The position numbers and the translations under genes are program-made. Shown one piece after another: positions 6,982 to 8,667 of a stretch of DNA of 8,667 nucleotides (its first letter is position 1; each line of letters begins with the position of its first letter). This stretch comes from an uncultured Gemmatimonadota bacterium (GTDB lineage Bacteria > Gemmatimonadota > Gemmatimonadetes > Gemmatimonadales > GWC2-71-9). The DNA is taken from assembly GCA_946479825.1 (NCBI GenBank), contig CAMLHU010000080.1:1-8667 (forward strand), read 5' to 3'. The notes beneath the pieces are model-generated. The model had not been told where the DNA came from. It did no database searches and saw only the letters and a program-made list of their open reading frames with translations.

Positions 6982-7823
6982 CACGTTACGATCTCCTTGA
7001 CGGCGGCGGCCGCGAGGGCGCGGGCCAGCGCCACGTTGCCGTGGTGACTGGGACGGTCCGCCCGGACGTGGGCGTGGAGCCGTCCCCCGAGAAGCGCCAG
7101 GTCGCCGACCAGGTCGCCCGCCTTGTGGCGGACGAACTCGTCGGGCCAGCGGAGCGTGGTCCCGACCACGCCGTGATCGTCGAGCGCGATCGCGTTCGCG
7201 TGCGAGGCGCCGAGCGCCAGCCCGCGCGCGCGGAGCGCCTCGACCTCGCGCAGGAGCCCGAAGGTCCGGGCGGCCGCGAGTTCGCGCCGGAAACCGTCCG
7301 GCGTCACGTCCCACGTTCCGCGCTGGACCCCGATCGCCGGGTGGTCGAACGCCAGCGTGACGGACAGGCGCAGCCCCGGATGCGGCTCGGCGCGGTACGA
7401 CGCGTCGCCCGCCTGCACTTCCACGGGCGCCCGGAGGCGGAAGGTCGTCACGCCGCCCGGATGCTCGCGGATCCCCGCCCGGACGAACCCTTCCACGAAC
7501 GGCCCGAACGAGCCGTCGAGGATCGGGGGCTCCGGCCCGTCGAGCTCGAGGGTCAGGTCGTCGAGCTCGAGCGCATTCAGCGCCGCCAGCACGTGCTCCA
7601 CCGTGTGGATCGTGGCGGGGGCCGCCCCGAGCGCCGTCCGGCGCTCCGTCGCCTCGACCGCCGCCAGCTCCGCCGCGACCTCCGGCGACCCCGGCAGGTC
7701 GGTCCGCCGGAACCGGATCCCCTGGCCGGGCGCGCCCGGACGCGCCACCAGATGCGTCACCCCGCCGGTGTGGAGGGCCGGCCCCTCGAAACTCGCCGGA
7801 CCCGCGAGCGTCCGCCTAGGCAT
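6981..7823 (-). CDS. lpxC: UDP-3-O-acyl-N-acetylglucosamine deacetylase LpxC
   Basis: The product is 280 aa, somewhat shorter than the E. coli enzyme (305) because the C-terminal tail is reduced. LpxC is the zinc-dependent deacetylase that removes the N-acetyl group from the LpxA product and is the committed step of lipid A synthesis. The start [19 protein letters not shown] is typical. Zinc and catalytic residues are present: E76 and H77 in [11 protein letters not shown]233 and D237 in [12 protein letters not shown], and H260, which keeps the catalytic-His-to-Asn spacing (His-x-x-Asn) of the family. [19 protein letters not shown] (92-110) and RTFGLL (186-191) also match. With UDP-GlcNAc3N as substrate the enzyme would still act on the 2-acetamido group. 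The ATG (7823-7821) lies inside the end of lpxD, an eight-base overlap, without a clear Shine-Dalgarno. Confidence 0.96.
   Translation of the reverse strand: MPRRTLAGPASFEGPALHTGGVTHLVARPGAPGQGIRFRRTDLPGSPEVAAELAAVEATERRTALGAAPATIHTVEHVLAALNALELDDLTLELDGPEPPILDGSFGPFVEGFVRAGIREHPGGVTTFRLRAPVEVQAGDASYRAEPHPGLRLSVTLAFDHPAIGVQRGTWDVTPDGFRRELAAARTFGLLREVEALRARGLALGASHANAIALDDHGVVGTTLRWPDEFVRHKAGDLVGDLALLGGRLHAHVRADRPSHHGNVALARALAAAAVKEIVT
6993..6998 (-). promoter_or_regulatory. Shine-Dalgarno sequence of fabZ
   Basis: The minus strand reads AAGGAG at 6998-6993, inside the last codons of lpxC. It is 11 bases before the ATG at 6981 and 8 before the adjacent GTG at 6984, so the spacing slightly favours the GTG. 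No other overlapping junction in the cluster has a comparable match. This suggests fabZ is initiated independently and possibly at a higher rate than its neighbours. Confidence 0.7.
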
Positions 7824-8667
7824 CGTGGCCGGGCGCGGCCAGCCGCTCGAGCGCGTCCGCGATCCTGACCAGCCGGTTCACGACGGCCAGGTGCCGCAGG
7901 AGCTCGCGGTGCGGGCGGGCGGGATGGCCGCTCCAGGTCTCGCCCGGGGGGATGTCGCCATAGACGGCGCTCGCCCCGCCGATGCGACTGCCGGCGCCGA
8001 CCCGCATATGCCCGTTGATGGCGACCTGCCCCCCGACGAGCGCCCCGTCGCCCACGTGGACGCTGCCGGCGAACCCCGCCTGGCCCGCCACCAGGCACCG
8101 GCGCCCCAGCCGGACATTGTGCGCCACGTGCACCAGGTTGTCGAGCTTGGTCCCCGCTCCGATGACCGTGTCATCGAGCGAGCCGCGATCCACGGTCGCG
8201 TTGGAACCGACCTCGACGTCGTCCTCCAGGACGCACCGGCCGACGTGCAGGCGTCGGTCGGGGGCGCCCGCACCCGCCGCGTCCATGAACCCGAAGCCGG
8301 GACCGCCGATCACGGCTCCGGCCTTGACCACGACCCGGCGGCCGAGCTCGGCCCCGGGATAGATCGTGACGCGCGGGTCGAGCACGCTCCCGTCACCCAC
8401 GACCACGTCGTCACCGACATCGGCGTGCGCTCCGACCACGCATCGGTCGCCCAGGCGCACACGGCGCCCAAGGACCGCGTAGGGGCCGATGGTGACGTCG
8501 CGTCCGAGGGTGACCCCCTCGCCGAGGATCGCGGTCGGGTGGACGCCCGGCTGGACCGCCTCCTGGGGGTAGAGCGCCTCGGCCACGCGGTGGATCGCCC
8601 GATAGGGGTCGTCCACCACGATCCGGGTGGCGGGACCGTCGGGCTCCGCGGCATAGGCCTCGGGGAG
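7816..8667 (-). CDS. lpxD: UDP-3-O-acylglucosamine N-acyltransferase LpxD, 5' end missing (truncated by the right edge)
   Basis: 283 codons are visible and the frame is open to the edge. The GTG at 8619 is only an internal valine: upstream codons continue with [16 protein letters not shown], and IVVDDPY matches the linker between the N-terminal uridine-binding domain and the beta-helix. About 50-60 residues of that domain are probably off the window. LpxD is a trimeric hexapeptide-repeat enzyme that N-acylates UDP-3-O-acyl-glucosamine with a second 3-hydroxyacyl-ACP. Hexapeptide repeats run from [10 protein letters not shown] onward, then [23 protein letters not shown], and [11 protein letters not shown] with the catalytic His in AHNV (codon 8121-8119). 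The end is a C-terminal helix. The TAG stop at 7818-7816 lies inside lpxC. In many bacteria ompH/skp and bamA lie upstream, outside this window. Confidence 0.95.
   Translation of the reverse strand, partial: LPEAYAAEPDGPATRIVVDDPYRAIHRVAEALYPQEAVQPGVHPTAILGEGVTLGRDVTIGPYAVLGRRVRLGDRCVVGAHADVGDDVVVGDGSVLDPRVTIYPGAELGRRVVVKAGAVIGGPGFGFMDAAGAGAPDRRLHVGRCVLEDDVEVGSNATVDRGSLDDTVIGAGTKLDNLVHVAHNVRLGRRCLVAGQAGFAGSVHVGDGALVGGQVAINGHMRVGAGSRIGGASAVYGDIPPGETWSGHPARPHRELLRHLAVVNRLVRIADALERLAAPGHDA

Noticed and set aside
4803..7314. Upstream in-frame extensions of fabZ (to 7314), the oxidoreductase (to 6437) and lpxB (to 5538) as possible fusion proteins
   Set aside because: The extensions are low-complexity out-of-frame readings of the upstream genes. 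The conserved domains begin exactly at the overlapping start codons.
6981..7823. LpxC with a missing C-terminus, or a frameshifted LpxC/FabZ fusion
   Set aside because: LpxC contains all zinc and catalytic residues and FabZ begins at its normal N-terminus behind a good Shine-Dalgarno, so two separate intact genes is the simpler reading.
3955..7868. Series of plus-strand open frames (3955-4935, 5010-5909, 6083-6943, 7041-7868) opposite lpxB to lpxC
   Set aside because: Each mirrors a well-supported minus-strand gene and shows no domain, signal peptide or coherent start context.
1..8667. Mobile element, CRISPR, toxin-antitoxin, phage defence, RNA gene or terminator
   Set aside because: No transposase, integrase, terminal inverted repeats, spaced repeats or tRNA/rRNA-like sequence was seen. 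The non-coding gaps are only 28 and 18 bases and hold no hairpin with a T-run.

Overview
The window is a compact, GC-rich chromosomal segment in which every supported gene lies on the minus strand. It holds eleven protein-coding genes, two of them cut by the window edges, and almost no non-coding DNA. No RNA gene, mobile element, repeat array, CRISPR or prophage signal was seen. The gene set is the lipid A (Raetz pathway) cluster of a diderm, LPS-producing bacterium. The order lpxD-lpxC-fabZ-lpxA resembles the Bacteroidota/FCB arrangement, but lpxC and fabZ are separate genes. With the very high GC content this suggests Gemmatimonadota or a related soil or sediment lineage. That placement is an inference and was not checked by any search.

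Reading in the direction of transcription (right to left): lpxD (5' end off the right edge), lpxC, fabZ, lpxA, a Gfo/Idh/MocA oxidoreductase of GnnA type, lpxB, a DUF374 acyltransferase and lpxK. These eight genes are joined by seven overlaps of 1, 4 or 8 bases. After a 28-base gap come a hexameric-type glutamate dehydrogenase and, overlapping it by one base, rlmH (23S rRNA methyltransferase). After an 18-base gap comes the start of a class I SAM-dependent methyltransferase, which runs off the left edge. No terminator or convincing promoter is visible, so all eleven may be one transcription unit.

The lpx genes work together as follows. LpxA adds the first 3-hydroxyacyl chain to the UDP-sugar, LpxC removes the N-acetyl group, and LpxD adds the second acyl chain. 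LpxB condenses UDP-diacyl-glucosamine with its 2,3-diacyl-glucosamine-1-phosphate product, and LpxK adds the 4'-phosphate. FabZ draws on the same 3-hydroxyacyl-ACP pool for phospholipid chain elongation. The UDP-diacylglucosamine hydrolase (LpxH/LpxI/LpxG) is absent here, as are WaaA and a classical LpxL. The GnnA-like oxidoreductase occupies the lpxA-lpxB interval, which hints at a 3-amino sugar (amide-linked) lipid A. The DUF374 protein is a candidate acyltransferase for the same pathway.

I found no wholly novel system. The points worth a second look are the GnnA-like gene without an adjacent gnnB, the DUF374 gene between lpxB and lpxK, the altered acidic motif in LpxK, the TGATG-split lpxC/fabZ pair, and the attachment of glutamate dehydrogenase to the lipid A operon.
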